Below are positions 35,642 through 45,799 of a stretch of 64,000 bases of DNA, in pieces (the stretch's first letter is position 1; every line of letters begins with the position of its first letter). Both the position numbers and the translations under genes were made by a program. The notes under the pieces are model-generated. The model ran no database searches and was not told the origin of the DNA. It was given only the letters and a program-made list of their open reading frames with translations. Origin of the DNA: Marinoscillum pacificum (GTDB lineage: Bacteria > Bacteroidota > Bacteroidia > Cytophagales > Cyclobacteriaceae); assembly GCF_024714495.1 (NCBI RefSeq), contig NZ_JAMZMJ010000005.1:310001-374000 (forward strand), in the 5' to 3' direction.

Positions 35642-38030
35642 GAAAATAGCTTTTAGCAATCAATAGACCCAACCCAATTACTAACAACACCGTAGAGCAC
35701 CAAATTATGAACTTGCCACTTGAACTACTCAAAGGCTCATACCTAAACTCTATTTGATGCTCACCTGATGGCAATTCCATCCCTCTCAAAACATAGTTCA
35801 CTCTAACATAGTCTACTTCTTCTCCATCCACATATGCATTCCAACCAGGTGCATAGTAGATTTCCGAAAACACTGCAAATTGAGACTCATCAGACATATA
35901 TGAATAAATCATTTTCTCAGGATGATATTTTTTTAACTCTACAGAACCTTCGGCAGAATATGTCTTTTCAGACATAGCAGGAAACTTCGATTGGTCTACA
36001 ATTGCCTCGTTCGCCGGATCAATTTCACCGAGTTTTTCATATTCCGAGTCAACATCTTCCACCAATGAAACTTGATCCACCAGCCATGCATTGCCAAGTG
36101 CTTTTGAATTTCGTTGCGCAATGGGACCATTTTGACCTTTTACGATATAGTACTTTGCATTAAGCATACCCAAAACCGATTCATTTACACTTTGAATATA
36201 TTTATCAATCAACTCTTGATAACGCTGCATTTTGATCGCACTATATCCTAATATAGAATAGTGATGATAGGCTGTTAACCCATCACTAAATGGATTTGCA
36301 GAAGCAAGATTAAGCACTCTGAAATAACTCTTATCCTGGTTAATTTGCTTATTCGCTTTAGATGGTTGAAAAACCTGCTGCGCCATTCTACGATTAGTTT
36401 GGAAATCATCCTCACCTAAATAACGTTTATCAACAACCCATAAGTCAACTAAGATCAGTAAGGCACAAGCAATAAGCAGGTGTGTCATCTTAATGATGTT
36501 CTTAGTATACAACCAAAGCGCACCACCAATTAAAATTGTAAAAATGATGGACCTCAACAAACTGGAATTAAACAAGTCCTTACGATCCATTTGAAGTGCA
36601 GTAAGCAACCAATCAGGAAAACCATACGCGGCATCGTTTAATCCTTGAAAATCGAAAAATGCATTTTTAAATAAATAAAAGAATACCCCAATCCCTGCTA
36701 CAACACCAACAGAAATCAACACATTTTTGCTCGCTATATTGAGTCTATCTGACTTCTTAATTAGCACGTCTAGCGCCATAAAGCCCAAAAAGGGAACAAG
36801 TAACTGAGCCACACTCAAAATCATTGTTACTGATCTGAATTTATTGTAAAGTGGCACGTAATAGAAGAAAATATCTGTGAACCATTCCAGGTTTTTACCC
36901 ATGGCTAAGAGTAATGAAAGCACTATCAATACAAGAGCCCAGTATTTAATCTCGCTTTTGATAATGAATAGGCTAAGAATGAATAGGAAACAAACTGTAA
37001 TTCCAAAATAAATTGGGCCTCCTGTAAATGGCTGGCTTCCCCAATAAAGAGGTACGTTAGAAGTTACATTTGCAATAGTTCCTGCGTCAACACCACGAGC
37101 AGATAAGGCCTGAAATACTTCCGAGTCGCGATCTAAGCTTTCACCAGATGCACCACCATGAAAGTAAGGGAACATCAATGTAAGTGTTTCCATTTTTCCA
37201 TTACTCCAGCTTAAGGCATAATCCTTACTCAACCCATCATTACTTACATTATCTCCTTGTTTCGTTAATTCGCTGCCTCCTCGTGTGGAGTAATCAGAAT
37301 ATTCTATTGTAGAATAAAGCTTTGTGAAATTACACCCAATAGCAATCAGGGTTGCAACAGCCAATACACCAGTTGCCTTTCCAAACAAATTCCAGTCCTT
37401 ACTTTTGGTCGTTTTGTATACCACAACTACCAAATATGCCAACACCATAATCAGCAAATAATAGGTAATTTGGATATGGCCATAATACAACTGAAATCCT
37501 GCAGAAATCATCGTCAAAACTCCACCTTTAAGCAATTCGCCTCTATATGCTAGTATAATACCTGCCAGTACAGGTGCCATAAAAGCCATTGCAATTACTT
37601 TATTATCATGCCCTACTTCTACACTAATAATGTTAAATGATGCTAGTGAATAAGCCATTGCACCAATACCTGCTACCCATTTTGAGGCACCATTAACTAA
37701 CATCAAAACATAAAAACCAAGAAACAATGCAAAAACCATCATTATAGGCTTTGGAAAAAGTCCATAAAAAAATAGGTTATTCATTATTTTAAAAGGATTG
37801 TACTCTGAACTCATCATCAAAGGAACTCCCGAAAATTCACGTGGATTCCAATGTATTTGCTCACCATTCTCCTTGTAATCGGATATCTCTTTATTAACCC
37901 CTGTTAACTGTACATTATCACTTTGCACTAGTGTTTTTCCAGAATAAAGTGGCGCAAAAAAAACGCTGATAAGTACAAAAAATAAAGTGATTGGAATCAG
38001 ATGCAATAAGCTGCTCTTGTTGATTTTCAT
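35610..38030 (-). CDS. YfhO-family polytopic membrane protein
   Basis: An 806-residue protein with about 12-13 membrane helices followed by a C-terminal periplasmic segment. WNPREFSGVPLMMSSEYNPF in the first loop, GHDNKVIAMAFMAPVLAG and the late FSEIYYAPGWNAYVDGE and LPSGEHQIEFRYEP segments match YfhO proteins of Bacteroidota, which belong to the GT-C-like superfamily and in Firmicutes glycosylate teichoic acids. The role here is inferred only. It is in the same direction as the aminotransferase gene, with an 11-nt gap. Confidence 0.88.
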   Translation of the reverse strand: MKINKSSLLHLIPITLFFVLISVFFAPLYSGKTLVQSDNVQLTGVNKEISDYKENGEQIHWNPREFSGVPLMMSSEYNPFKIMNNLFFYGLFPKPIMMVFALFLGFYVLMLVNGASKWVAGIGAMAYSLASFNIISVEVGHDNKVIAMAFMAPVLAGIILAYRGELLKGGVLTMISAGFQLYYGHIQITYYLLIMVLAYLVVVVYKTTKSKDWNLFGKATGVLAVATLIAIGCNFTKLYSTIEYSDYSTRGGSELTKQGDNVSNDGLSKDYALSWSNGKMETLTLMFPYFHGGASGESLDRDSEVFQALSARGVDAGTIANVTSNVPLYWGSQPFTGGPIYFGITVCFLFILSLFIIKSEIKYWALVLIVLSLLLAMGKNLEWFTDIFFYYVPLYNKFRSVTMILSVAQLLVPFLGFMALDVLIKKSDRLNIASKNVLISVGVVAGIGVFFYLFKNAFFDFQGLNDAAYGFPDWLLTALQMDRKDLFNSSLLRSIIFTILIGGALWLYTKNIIKMTHLLIACALLILVDLWVVDKRYLGEDDFQTNRRMAQQVFQPSKANKQINQDKSYFRVLNLASANPFSDGLTAYHHYSILGYSAIKMQRYQELIDKYIQSVNESVLGMLNAKYYIVKGQNGPIAQRNSKALGNAWLVDQVSLVEDVDSEYEKLGEIDPANEAIVDQSKFPAMSEKTYSAEGSVELKKYHPEKMIYSYMSDESQFAVFSEIYYAPGWNAYVDGEEVDYVRVNYVLRGMELPSGEHQIEFRYEPLSSSSGKFIIWCSTVLLVIGLGLLIAKSYFPNVLASRRGK

Positions 38031-38041
38031 AATGAATGGAA

Positions 38042-39091
38042 TCAGATCTGTTTTAATTGTTCACAAATGTATGATAATTCTTGAGTTGTCAGTTCTGGAA
38101 AGACTGGCAACGACATTACCTGTTCAGATAATTTTGCAGCATTTGGAAATTCAGAGCTAGAATTAAGTATGAAATTATAATGCAATTCTGTACTCACTCC
38201 TGATTTAGCCAGGTGACTTCTAAAAACCTCTCTCTGATCATGATTCAGAACAAATTGATAGTTAACAGAGTTAGATGAATCTAACAGAAGGTTATTAGAT
38301 AGTATTGTACTGTAGGACGAAGCAATTTCCTTGCGTCGAGAATTCCACTGATCTAAGTACGAAAGTTTAACATTCAAAATAGCTGCTTGTAGTTCGTCTA
38401 ACCTTGAGTTTCTACCAGGTTGTGTAAAACTCCCTGCAGAATCTTTCCCGTAATTTTTCAACCTTCGTAAAGACTCAGCCAAGTCCCCATTATTGGTGAC
38501 TAACGCTCCTCCATCACCAAAACACCCCAGGTTTTTAGTAGGGTAAAAACTGAAAACAGAAAGATCTCCGAAATTCCCTACTTTCCTTCCTTCCACTTCT
38601 GCCCCATGTGCCTGAGCACAATCCTCAACTAAATACAATTGATTCTTATCACAAATATTCCTAAGCTCTACAATTGCACAAGGCTTACCATACAGATGTG
38701 TAGGCATGATCGCTTTTGTCTTTGGCGTAATTGCAGCCTCAATTAATGAAACATCCATATTTCCTGTATGACCTTCAACATCGACAAAAACAGGAATTGC
38801 TTCAGCTCGCTGAACAGCGTGCTTTCCCGAAATCCATCCGAATGCCGGTAAAATCACTTCATCTCCGGGCCCAATACCTAAAACCTCAAGGGACATTTCA
38901 ATTGCATCAGTACCATTAGCACAAGAAACACAATGATTTGCTCCTAAATATTGAGCGAAATCGTGTTCGAATCTCTCTACCTCTTCCCCTCCTATATATC
39001 GTCCACTTTTCAAAACCCTACCATAAGCAGAATCCAGCTCTTCTTGCAATGAAATCGTTTGTCTTGTAAGATCGAAAAAAGGAATATTCAT
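38042..39091 (-). CDS. DegT/DnrJ/EryC1/StrS sugar aminotransferase
   Basis: A 349-residue PLP enzyme that aminates a nucleotide-bound keto sugar. IPFFDLTRQ begins the fold, CVSCANGTDAIEMSLE binds PLP phosphate, LVEDCAQAHGA includes the ring-stacking Asp, and FSFYPTKNLGCFGDGGA holds the Schiff-base lysine. An open frame extends to 39127, but the 12 extra residues have no counterpart, so ATG 39091 is preferred. Located upstream of the YfhO gene on the same strand. Confidence 0.92.
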   Translation of the reverse strand: MNIPFFDLTRQTISLQEELDSAYGRVLKSGRYIGGEEVERFEHDFAQYLGANHCVSCANGTDAIEMSLEVLGIGPGDEVILPAFGWISGKHAVQRAEAIPVFVDVEGHTGNMDVSLIEAAITPKTKAIMPTHLYGKPCAIVELRNICDKNQLYLVEDCAQAHGAEVEGRKVGNFGDLSVFSFYPTKNLGCFGDGGALVTNNGDLAESLRRLKNYGKDSAGSFTQPGRNSRLDELQAAILNVKLSYLDQWNSRRKEIASSYSTILSNNLLLDSSNSVNYQFVLNHDQREVFRSHLAKSGVSTELHYNFILNSSSEFPNAAKLSEQVMSLPVFPELTTQELSYICEQLKQI

Positions 39092-39199
39092 AAGCTGGTT
39101 ACAAATTAGGAGATTATTGAAAATCATCCTTCAATAGCAGGGATATTTTAACTAATATTGGCCTCCGAAAGCAAAGAAACAACATAGCCCCTTAAATTA

Positions 39200-39207
39200 T
39201 AACTTTG
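39200..39207 (+). promoter_or_regulatory. -7 promoter element of pfkA
   Basis: TAACTTTG matches the Bacteroidota -7 consensus TAnnTTTG exactly and ends only 5 bp before the ATG at 39213, implying a leaderless or nearly leaderless transcript. No TTTG is present at the -33 position. Confidence 0.4.
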
Positions 39208-39212
39208 GAAAT

Positions 39213-40184
39213 ATGAAAAGTATTGGTGTTTTTACATCAGGAGGTGATGCGCCGGGCATGAATGCCTGTATACGATCAGTTGTAAGAACGGGGCTCTACC
39301 TTGGGCTTGATGTCTACGGAATCAAGTATGGATACAATGGAATGATTGATGGAGACATCTACAAAATGAAGTCTTATTCCGTATCCAACATCGTTCAGCG
39401 TGGAGGAACAATCCTGAAATCTGCCAGATCTATGGAATTTAAAACCAAAGAAGGTAGAGCAAAGGCTTACGAACAACTTAAGAAAAGAGGCATTGAAGGT
39501 CTTGTTGCTGTAGGTGGTGACGGTACATTTACTGGTGCTAATATTTTTTATGAAGAATATGGCATTCCAATCGTAGGTGCTCCAGGTACTATCGATAATG
39601 ACTTGTATGGCTCTGATTATACCATCGGTTTTGATACCGCAGTAAATACAGCGCTTGACGCAATTGATAAAATTCGTGATACAGCTAATTCTCACGACAG
39701 AGTTTTCTTTATTGAAGTAATGGGAAGACACTCTGGTTATATCGCCATCCAAAGTGGTATTGGTGGAGGTGCTGAAATGGTAATGGTTCCTGAAACTTCT
39801 ACTACTATCAATGATGTAATCAATACCTTAAGAGAAGGAAGAGATAAGCAAAAGACATCTTCTATCGTAGTTGTAGCAGAAGGTGGTGAGCAAGGTGATG
39901 CTCACGAAATTGCTGGAAAAGTATCTAAAGAAATTCCTGAATTAGACATTAGAGTATCTACACTTGGTCACATCCAGCGTGGAGGCTCACCTACTTCATA
40001 CGACAGAATCTTGTCATCTCGATTAGGAATGGCGGCTGTTGAAGGTCTGGTAAATGGAGAAAAGAATGTGATGGTTGGTGTCGTTAATGACAAAATCACT
40101 TTCACAAGCTTCAAACTTGCTATCTCTAAAGCAAAACCAATCAATCAAGAATTGATGAGATTGGTAGAGATACTAAGCATCTAA
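39213..40184 (+). CDS. pfkA: 6-phosphofructokinase, ATP-dependent
   Basis: A 323-residue enzyme of glycolysis. GVFTSGGDAPGMNACIR is the ATP-site start; GGDGTFTGAN has the Gly that marks ATP rather than pyrophosphate use; GTIDNDLYGSDYTIGFDTA carries the catalytic Asp, and FIEVMGRHSGYIA and RVSTLGHIQRGGSP bind fructose 6-phosphate. Length is standard. Its 3' end overlaps the convergent miaA by 12 nt. Confidence 0.97.
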   Translation: MKSIGVFTSGGDAPGMNACIRSVVRTGLYLGLDVYGIKYGYNGMIDGDIYKMKSYSVSNIVQRGGTILKSARSMEFKTKEGRAKAYEQLKKRGIEGLVAVGGDGTFTGANIFYEEYGIPIVGAPGTIDNDLYGSDYTIGFDTAVNTALDAIDKIRDTANSHDRVFFIEVMGRHSGYIAIQSGIGGGAEMVMVPETSTTINDVINTLREGRDKQKTSSIVVVAEGGEQGDAHEIAGKVSKEIPELDIRVSTLGHIQRGGSPTSYDRILSSRLGMAAVEGLVNGEKNVMVGVVNDKITFTSFKLAISKAKPINQELMRLVEILSI

Positions 40185-41090
40185 AGATTTTGAGATCAAC
40201 TGAATGGCCTTTTCAAGGTCATTTGGTTGCATCCAATTAATTTCCTCGTCTTTTTTAAACCATGTCATCTGACGTTTGGCATATCTTCGGCTATTTCGCT
40301 TCAATAATCTAATGGCTTCTTCCCTATCATATGCGCCATCCATAAAGCCAAATATTTCAGAATATCCTACAGTTTGCAAAGCATTATGTTCTTTATAAGC
40401 CTTTAAGGATTCTGCTTCTTCAAACAATCCCTGATCAATCATCAGATCCATTCTTTGATTGATTCGATCAAACAAATGCTCCCGATCCATTTCCAATCCA
40501 ATCTTTATATTCTCAAAAGACCGTTCTTTGGATTGATGGCCTTTCCTGAATTCGGAAAATGGTTTCCCTGTAGACCGAATAACTTCGAGAGCTCTTATTA
40601 CTCGTTGATGATTATAGCGATCAACTTGTTCATAATATTTAGGATCAATCTCTTGAAGTTCCTCTAATAAGGGATCTAACCCGTTTTCTGCAAACTCTTT
40701 GTTTAGGTCATCTCGCAAACTCAAATCAACTTTCGGCATTTCATCAAAACCCTCCCAAACTGCTTTGAAAAACAATCCGGATCCACCTACCATGACAACA
40801 ACATCATGTTTTTGATAAAGCTTATCTAAAAGCTGGAGAACATCCTGTTCAAATTGACCAACGTTGTAATATTCTTTAATCGAATGGGAATTAATAAAGT
40901 GATGTGGTGCAGCTGCAAGTTCTTCCTGAGCAGGTTTCGCAGTACCGATCTCCATTTCGCAATAAAATTGCCTCGAATCAGCGCTGATAATCTCGGTATT
41001 ATATTTTTTAGCCAATTCAATAGCAAACTTCGTCTTACCGATAGCAGTAGGACCAACTATAGAAACCAGGATCTTTCTTTTAGCACACAT
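40173..41090 (-). CDS. miaA: tRNA dimethylallyltransferase
   Basis: A 305-residue enzyme that isopentenylates A37 in tRNAs reading UNN codons. The P-loop is GPTAIGKT; ISADSRQFYCEMEIGTAKP, VVMVGGSGLF and NHQRVIRALEV are family motifs; the C-terminal region has LQTVGYSEIF and RRYAKRQMTWF. Convergent with pfkA and divergent from the large hybrid kinase at 41132, with 41 nt between the starts. Confidence 0.97.
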   Translation of the reverse strand: MCAKRKILVSIVGPTAIGKTKFAIELAKKYNTEIISADSRQFYCEMEIGTAKPAQEELAAAPHHFINSHSIKEYYNVGQFEQDVLQLLDKLYQKHDVVVMVGGSGLFFKAVWEGFDEMPKVDLSLRDDLNKEFAENGLDPLLEELQEIDPKYYEQVDRYNHQRVIRALEVIRSTGKPFSEFRKGHQSKERSFENIKIGLEMDREHLFDRINQRMDLMIDQGLFEEAESLKAYKEHNALQTVGYSEIFGFMDGAYDREEAIRLLKRNSRRYAKRQMTWFKKDEEINWMQPNDLEKAIQLISKSLDA

Positions 41091-41131
41091 TTCAGGCTCG
41101 AAAGTAGCATTAATTACCTAATTTTAAAGGA

Positions 41132-44100
41132 ATGGATGTGGTTAACTCTGATATCAAATCTCTTCAGGAAGAAGTTGCTGCCTTAAAAAAGGAACTCGAC
41201 AAATCTCATCGAGATTATTATGACCTGGTGGACAAAACCAACTTTCATCTCAAAGAATTATTCGATTCCTCCAATGATCTCATTCAAATCTTTAAACCTA
41301 ATGGTGATTTCAGGTTTGTCAATGAAGCATGGAGAAACAAATTAGGATATCGAGAAGAAGAAGTATTTGACCTTAAGTTCATGGATGTGGTTCATCCCGA
41401 TTATCGCAAAAAAACGCTATCCAATCTCCTTAAAATAACGGCTGGAAGTAGTCTAGAACGATTTGAAACAGTTCTCAGAACCAAATATGGCAAGAACATC
41501 TATGTCATCGGCAAGCTTACCTCGGTTTTTGAAAACGGTGATCCTGTAGAGTATAGATGTGTCTTTTTTGATATCACTGAACGGTTCAGAGCAGAGAGAG
41601 CCCAAAGTCTATACTACAAAATAGCCAATATCACAATCATCCGAAATCGGTTGGAGGATTTCTACGGGCAGATATATCATGAGCTAAATGAAATATTAAA
41701 AGTTAGAAACTTTAGTGTGGCCATGAGATCCAATAAAGCCTACCAATATGCCTACTGGATCAACGAGCATGAAGAAACAACTGGAGCAACTCTTAAGAAG
41801 GATGTAGAAAGACTTCTTGCAGATTACACATTTGAACGTGGCAAACCTCTCATTATTTACAATGAAGGAATCGAGAAAATAGCGAGTCAAAAGAAAGTTA
41901 AACTCTATGATCCACTACCTAATATTTGGTTAGGTGTTCTGATACAGATGGATGCTAAACCGATTGGAGTATTAAGCATATTCTCCTATTTGGATCAATC
42001 AGCGTACAACCATAAAGATTTGGAGCTCTTAGATTTTATCTCCGGGCAAATAACTCTTGCTCTAGAAAGAAAACAGAATGAGGAGAAAATCCAGAACCAA
42101 GGAGCAAGAATCAATGCAATATTTGAAAGCAGTACACACCAAATCTGGTCACTAAACAGAAGCTATACATTTACTTCTTTCAATCAGAATTATGCTGATG
42201 CCTTTGTAAAATATTATGGATTCACACCTGAAATAGGCATGTCTTTGCCAATGCTGGATAATAAAAATGTCAAAAAACAGACCATTGAATTTTGGACGAA
42301 AAAATACGATGCCGCATTTTCTGGCGAAAGCTTAAACTTCCAACACAGCATCAAAACCTTGAAAGGAAAGAAAGTCTGGAGAGATGTATTCATCAACCCA
42401 ATTTTTCTACCTGATGGAAGTATTCATGAGATTTCAGTGATTGCTAACGACATAACAGAGAAAAAATCTTCAGAAACAGCTCTGAAGGAAAGTGAGGAAA
42501 AGTTCAGAAACATCTTTGAATCGTTCCAGGATATTTATTTCCGGTGTGATATGGATGGAATCATCTCTATGGTAAGCCCATCAGTGGAACGAGTTCTTGG
42601 ATATTCACCACAAGAAATCATCGGCAATCAAATCACTCAGTTTTTCATAAGTAAGAGCAAACTGTCTCAGCTTTTCAAAAGCTTATATGAACACAAACAA
42701 GTTCAAAATTTTGAAGGTGAAGTCAAGACACGCACTGGAGAGGAAATTCAGTTTTTGAGTAACGTCAGATTGATCAAACGCACAAGAAATCAATTCGAAA
42801 TTGAAGGAGTAGCTAGAGACATTTCCAAACTGAAAGAAACCAATAAACAATTAAGAGAAGCCAAAGAAGTAGCCGAACGCTCTTTACAAATCCGAGAGAG
42901 ATTCCTTGCCAACATGAGTCATGAGATCCGAACGCCGATGAATGGAGTGATTGGCATGATTGATTTACTTGGCTCTACTGAACTGGATGAAGAACAATCA
43001 GAGTATATCCGTACTATTAAAAAGTCATCTGACAGCTTGCTTCATATCCTCAATGATATACTCGATTTATCAAAAATAGAGGCAGGAAAAATGAAGCTTC
43101 GACAGGATCCTGTTAAGCTTATTGACACCTTCGAAAAAGTATATGAGCTCTATTCCCAGCAAGCCCATCTCAGTAAAAACTCTTTGTATTATCATTTAGA
43201 CGAAAGCTTACCTGAATACATATTAGCTGATGAAACTCGACTTACTCAGGTCCTATCTAACCTAACAAGTAATGCTATCAAGTTCTCTCCACAGAAAGGA
43301 ACTATCAACCTAAGTATCAGAGTGATGGAGCAGAAAAGCAATAAATACAAGTTCAAAGTTTCGATTAAAGACTCTGGTATAGGAATCTCTAAAAAGGACA
43401 TTGATAAATTATTTCAGAATTTTAGTCAAATAGACAGCTCTAGCAGTAAGAATTTCTCAGGTACAGGTTTAGGGTTGGCGATATCCAAAGAACTGGTTAA
43501 GTCTATGGATGGCGATATTGGAGTAGCCTCAACCCCAGGGTTTGGAAGTACTTTTTGGTTTACTTTCTGGGCAGAATCAATTCCTTCGGAGCAAGTAGTA
43601 GAAAAGAAAGATGATGGTGCTATCATCAAAGAATTCAAAGAAACTAGTCCAAGAATTCTACTCGTAGACGATAACAATATAAATAGAAACGTTGCTTGTA
43701 CTATTTTAACTAAAGCAGGCTGTCAAGTAGAAGAAGCCCAAAGTGGATTCGAAGCAATCGAAAAAGTTAAAGCTAAAAAATTTGACCTGATCTTTATGGA
43801 CATCCAAATGCCAGAAATGGATGGAGTCGAAGCAACTCAAAAAATCAAAGGTTTGAAACTAAAAAACCTGGCCCCCATTGTAGCGATGACGGCATATTCT
43901 ATGGAGGAAGATCGCACGAAGTTTTTAAGCAAAGGCCTGGACGATTACATCGCCAAACCTATCAAAGCAATCAATTTGATTGACAAAGTGAAGAGCTGGA
44001 TCCACTTCGAACCAAAGTCAGTAAACTCAGAAGTTTTCAAAGAAACTACAGAAGAACTGGTTATAAATCAAAATACATTAAATCAGTTGTATAAATTTGG

Positions 44101-44395
44101 GGGTAAAGAATTAATTGAAAGTGTGTTGGCAGACTTTGATGTGGAAGCCACACAACAAGTAATTGATTCAAAGAAGTATCTAAAGTCTCATGATTATGAA
44201 CTCATGCGACAAGAACTTCACACCTTGAAAGGCAATGCCGGAACGTTTGGCATTGAACGGCTTGCTACCATTGCAATGAAAATGGAGCAAAACCTTAAAG
44301 TAGGACCATATGATGAACTATCAGATGATATGAAAATGTTGGAGTTTTGCCTGGAAGAGTTTAAAGAGAGTTACCATACCTTTATCAATACCTAA
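41132..44395 (+). CDS. Multi-PAS hybrid histidine kinase with receiver and HPt domains
   Basis: A 1087-residue soluble phosphorelay protein. Domains in order: coiled coil (5-30), PAS/PAC (about 40-155), GAF-like (about 160-315), PAS (325-445), PAS (455-570), HisKA with FLANMSHEIRTPMNGV (His597), HATPase_c (NLTSNAIKFS, DSGIGIS, GTGLGLAISKEL), receiver with Asp890 (IFMDIQMPEMDG) and HPt with ELHTLKGNAGTFG (His1030). All phosphorelay residues are present, so the phosphate can go His597-Asp890-His1030 and then to the stand-alone receiver encoded 3 nt downstream. No membrane helix. Confidence 0.94.
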   Translation: MDVVNSDIKSLQEEVAALKKELDKSHRDYYDLVDKTNFHLKELFDSSNDLIQIFKPNGDFRFVNEAWRNKLGYREEEVFDLKFMDVVHPDYRKKTLSNLLKITAGSSLERFETVLRTKYGKNIYVIGKLTSVFENGDPVEYRCVFFDITERFRAERAQSLYYKIANITIIRNRLEDFYGQIYHELNEILKVRNFSVAMRSNKAYQYAYWINEHEETTGATLKKDVERLLADYTFERGKPLIIYNEGIEKIASQKKVKLYDPLPNIWLGVLIQMDAKPIGVLSIFSYLDQSAYNHKDLELLDFISGQITLALERKQNEEKIQNQGARINAIFESSTHQIWSLNRSYTFTSFNQNYADAFVKYYGFTPEIGMSLPMLDNKNVKKQTIEFWTKKYDAAFSGESLNFQHSIKTLKGKKVWRDVFINPIFLPDGSIHEISVIANDITEKKSSETALKESEEKFRNIFESFQDIYFRCDMDGIISMVSPSVERVLGYSPQEIIGNQITQFFISKSKLSQLFKSLYEHKQVQNFEGEVKTRTGEEIQFLSNVRLIKRTRNQFEIEGVARDISKLKETNKQLREAKEVAERSLQIRERFLANMSHEIRTPMNGVIGMIDLLGSTELDEEQSEYIRTIKKSSDSLLHILNDILDLSKIEAGKMKLRQDPVKLIDTFEKVYELYSQQAHLSKNSLYYHLDESLPEYILADETRLTQVLSNLTSNAIKFSPQKGTINLSIRVMEQKSNKYKFKVSIKDSGIGISKKDIDKLFQNFSQIDSSSSKNFSGTGLGLAISKELVKSMDGDIGVASTPGFGSTFWFTFWAESIPSEQVVEKKDDGAIIKEFKETSPRILLVDDNNINRNVACTILTKAGCQVEEAQSGFEAIEKVKAKKFDLIFMDIQMPEMDGVEATQKIKGLKLKNLAPIVAMTAYSMEEDRTKFLSKGLDDYIAKPIKAINLIDKVKSWIHFEPKSVNSEVFKETTEELVINQNTLNQLYKFGGKELIESVLADFDVEATQQVIDSKKYLKSHDYELMRQELHTLKGNAGTFGIERLATIAMKMEQNLKVGPYDELSDDMKMLEFCLEEFKESYHTFINT

Positions 44396-44398
44396 ACG

Positions 44399-44776
44399 AT
44401 GAGTAAGAAAATTCTAGTAGCTGAAGACAGCTCTGTCATCCAAAACCTGACAAAAAAGATCCTAACATTACAAAATTACCAGATCAGTGCTGTAAAAAAT
44501 GGTAAGCAAGTCATTGATAAATTGAGTAGCGAGACTTTTGATTTGATCCTAATGGACATTCACATGCCACAAATGGATGGAATGGAATGCGCCAGAAAGA
44601 TTCGTCAAATGACAGGAGAAATTGCCAATGTTCCCATAATTGCCATCACGGGTAACGCCAATAATTACAGCATGGATGATTTCAAGGAAGCAGGAATAAA
44701 CGAATTCATTCCAAAACCACTCAACTATGACAATCTGGTGACAGTGGTGAATAATTATTTAGCCAATGGAAATTAA
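44399..44776 (+). CDS. Single-domain response regulator
   Basis: A 125-residue CheY-like receiver without an output domain: acidic pair E9/D10, Asp53 (ILMDIHMPQMDG), Thr in AITGNA and Lys in FIPKPLNYD. It follows the hybrid kinase by 3 nt and is the likely terminal acceptor of its HPt domain. It overlaps the next small gene by 11 nt, which points to a shared transcript through to the NFACT gene. Confidence 0.93.
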   Translation: MSKKILVAEDSSVIQNLTKKILTLQNYQISAVKNGKQVIDKLSSETFDLILMDIHMPQMDGMECARKIRQMTGEIANVPIIAITGNANNYSMDDFKEAGINEFIPKPLNYDNLVTVVNNYLANGN

Positions 44777-45041
44777 GTATAGCAAACATTTCTTAAACAA
44801 ACTGGAAGACCTTTTTTCAGAAACGGAATACGTCTTGCGTTATGAAAAAGGCAAATTCCAATCAGGCTACTGTCTTCTAAAAGACACCAAAATTGCTATT
44901 GTCAACAAATATTACTCATTGGATGGCAAGATCAACAGTCTGTTGGAAATAATTAAACAAATAGATATTGATACAAAATCACTTAGTGATAAGAATAAGA
45001 AATTGTATCAGGAAATCAATCAAACACAACTTTCGTTTTGA
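44766..45041 (+). CDS. Small conserved-looking protein of unknown function
   Basis: A 91-residue protein with a mixed fold: TEYVLRYEKGKFQSGYCLL and KIAIVNKYYSLDGKINSLLE suggest a compact alpha/beta domain, then a charged helix to the end. No signal peptide, membrane segment or known motif. The start lies 11 nt inside the receiver gene, and the stop overlaps the TTG start of the MBL gene by 4 nt, so it is tightly coupled on both sides and very probably expressed. Confidence 0.7.
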   Translation: MEIKYSKHFLNKLEDLFSETEYVLRYEKGKFQSGYCLLKDTKIAIVNKYYSLDGKINSLLEIIKQIDIDTKSLSDKNKKLYQEINQTQLSF

Positions 45042-45799
45042 TCATTACCTTTTTGGGAACAGGCACTTCGCAGGGTATTCCTGTGATCGCATGTGAATGT
45101 GAAGTGTGCCAGTCTATAGATTTTAGAGATAAAAGGTCTCGAACTTCCATTCATATTGAAGTTGATAATCTGAGCCTGGTAGTTGATACCGGACCAGATT
45201 TTCGTACCCAAATGCTTCGTGAAAGAGTGAAACGTCTTGACGCAGTGCTCTTCACACATGGTCACAAGGATCATACAGCAGGAATGGATGATGTGCGTAG
45301 CTTCAACTTCAAGCAGCAAATGGATATGCCTGTTTATGCTAGAAAAGAAGTCATAGAGCAATTGAAAAACGAATTTTCATACGTTTTTGCAGAAAATAAA
45401 TATCCCGGAGTACCACAAATAGATACTAAAGAGATCACGAACACGCCATTTCAAATTGGGAACTCAATAATTACCCCAATAGAGGTAATGCATTATAAGC
45501 TTCCTGTATTTGGTTTTAGAATCAAGGATTTCACTTATATCACCGATGCTAATTTTATCTCGGATGAAGAAGTAGAAAAAATTAAAGGCTCAAAGGTTTT
45601 GGTATTGAATGCCCTTCAAAAAGAGGATCATATCAGTCACTTCACATTAGATCAAGCTATTGATATGGCACAACGCATAGGTGCTGAAAAAACCTATTTC
45701 ATCCACATGAGCCATATCCTGGGCAAGCATAGAGATGTAGAGCAAGAATTACCTGACGGTATCGAGCTTGCTTTTGATGGGTTAAAAGTGGAGCTGTAA
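45038..45799 (+). CDS. MBL-fold metallo-hydrolase, PhnP-like
   Basis: A 253-residue metallo-beta-lactamase-fold enzyme. ITFLGTGTSQGIPVIACECEVC is the PhnP-type N terminus with cysteines that bind a structural zinc; LFTHGHKDHTAGMDD is the metal motif, and YITDANF and YFIHMSHILGKH supply further ligands. Such enzymes are cyclic phosphodiesterases; the exact substrate is unknown. The start is TTG at 45038 (no ATG available), overlapping the preceding stop (TTGA). The stop overlaps the next start (TAATG). Confidence 0.9.
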   Translation: MIITFLGTGTSQGIPVIACECEVCQSIDFRDKRSRTSIHIEVDNLSLVVDTGPDFRTQMLRERVKRLDAVLFTHGHKDHTAGMDDVRSFNFKQQMDMPVYARKEVIEQLKNEFSYVFAENKYPGVPQIDTKEITNTPFQIGNSIITPIEVMHYKLPVFGFRIKDFTYITDANFISDEEVEKIKGSKVLVLNALQKEDHISHFTLDQAIDMAQRIGAEKTYFIHMSHILGKHRDVEQELPDGIELAFDGLKVEL

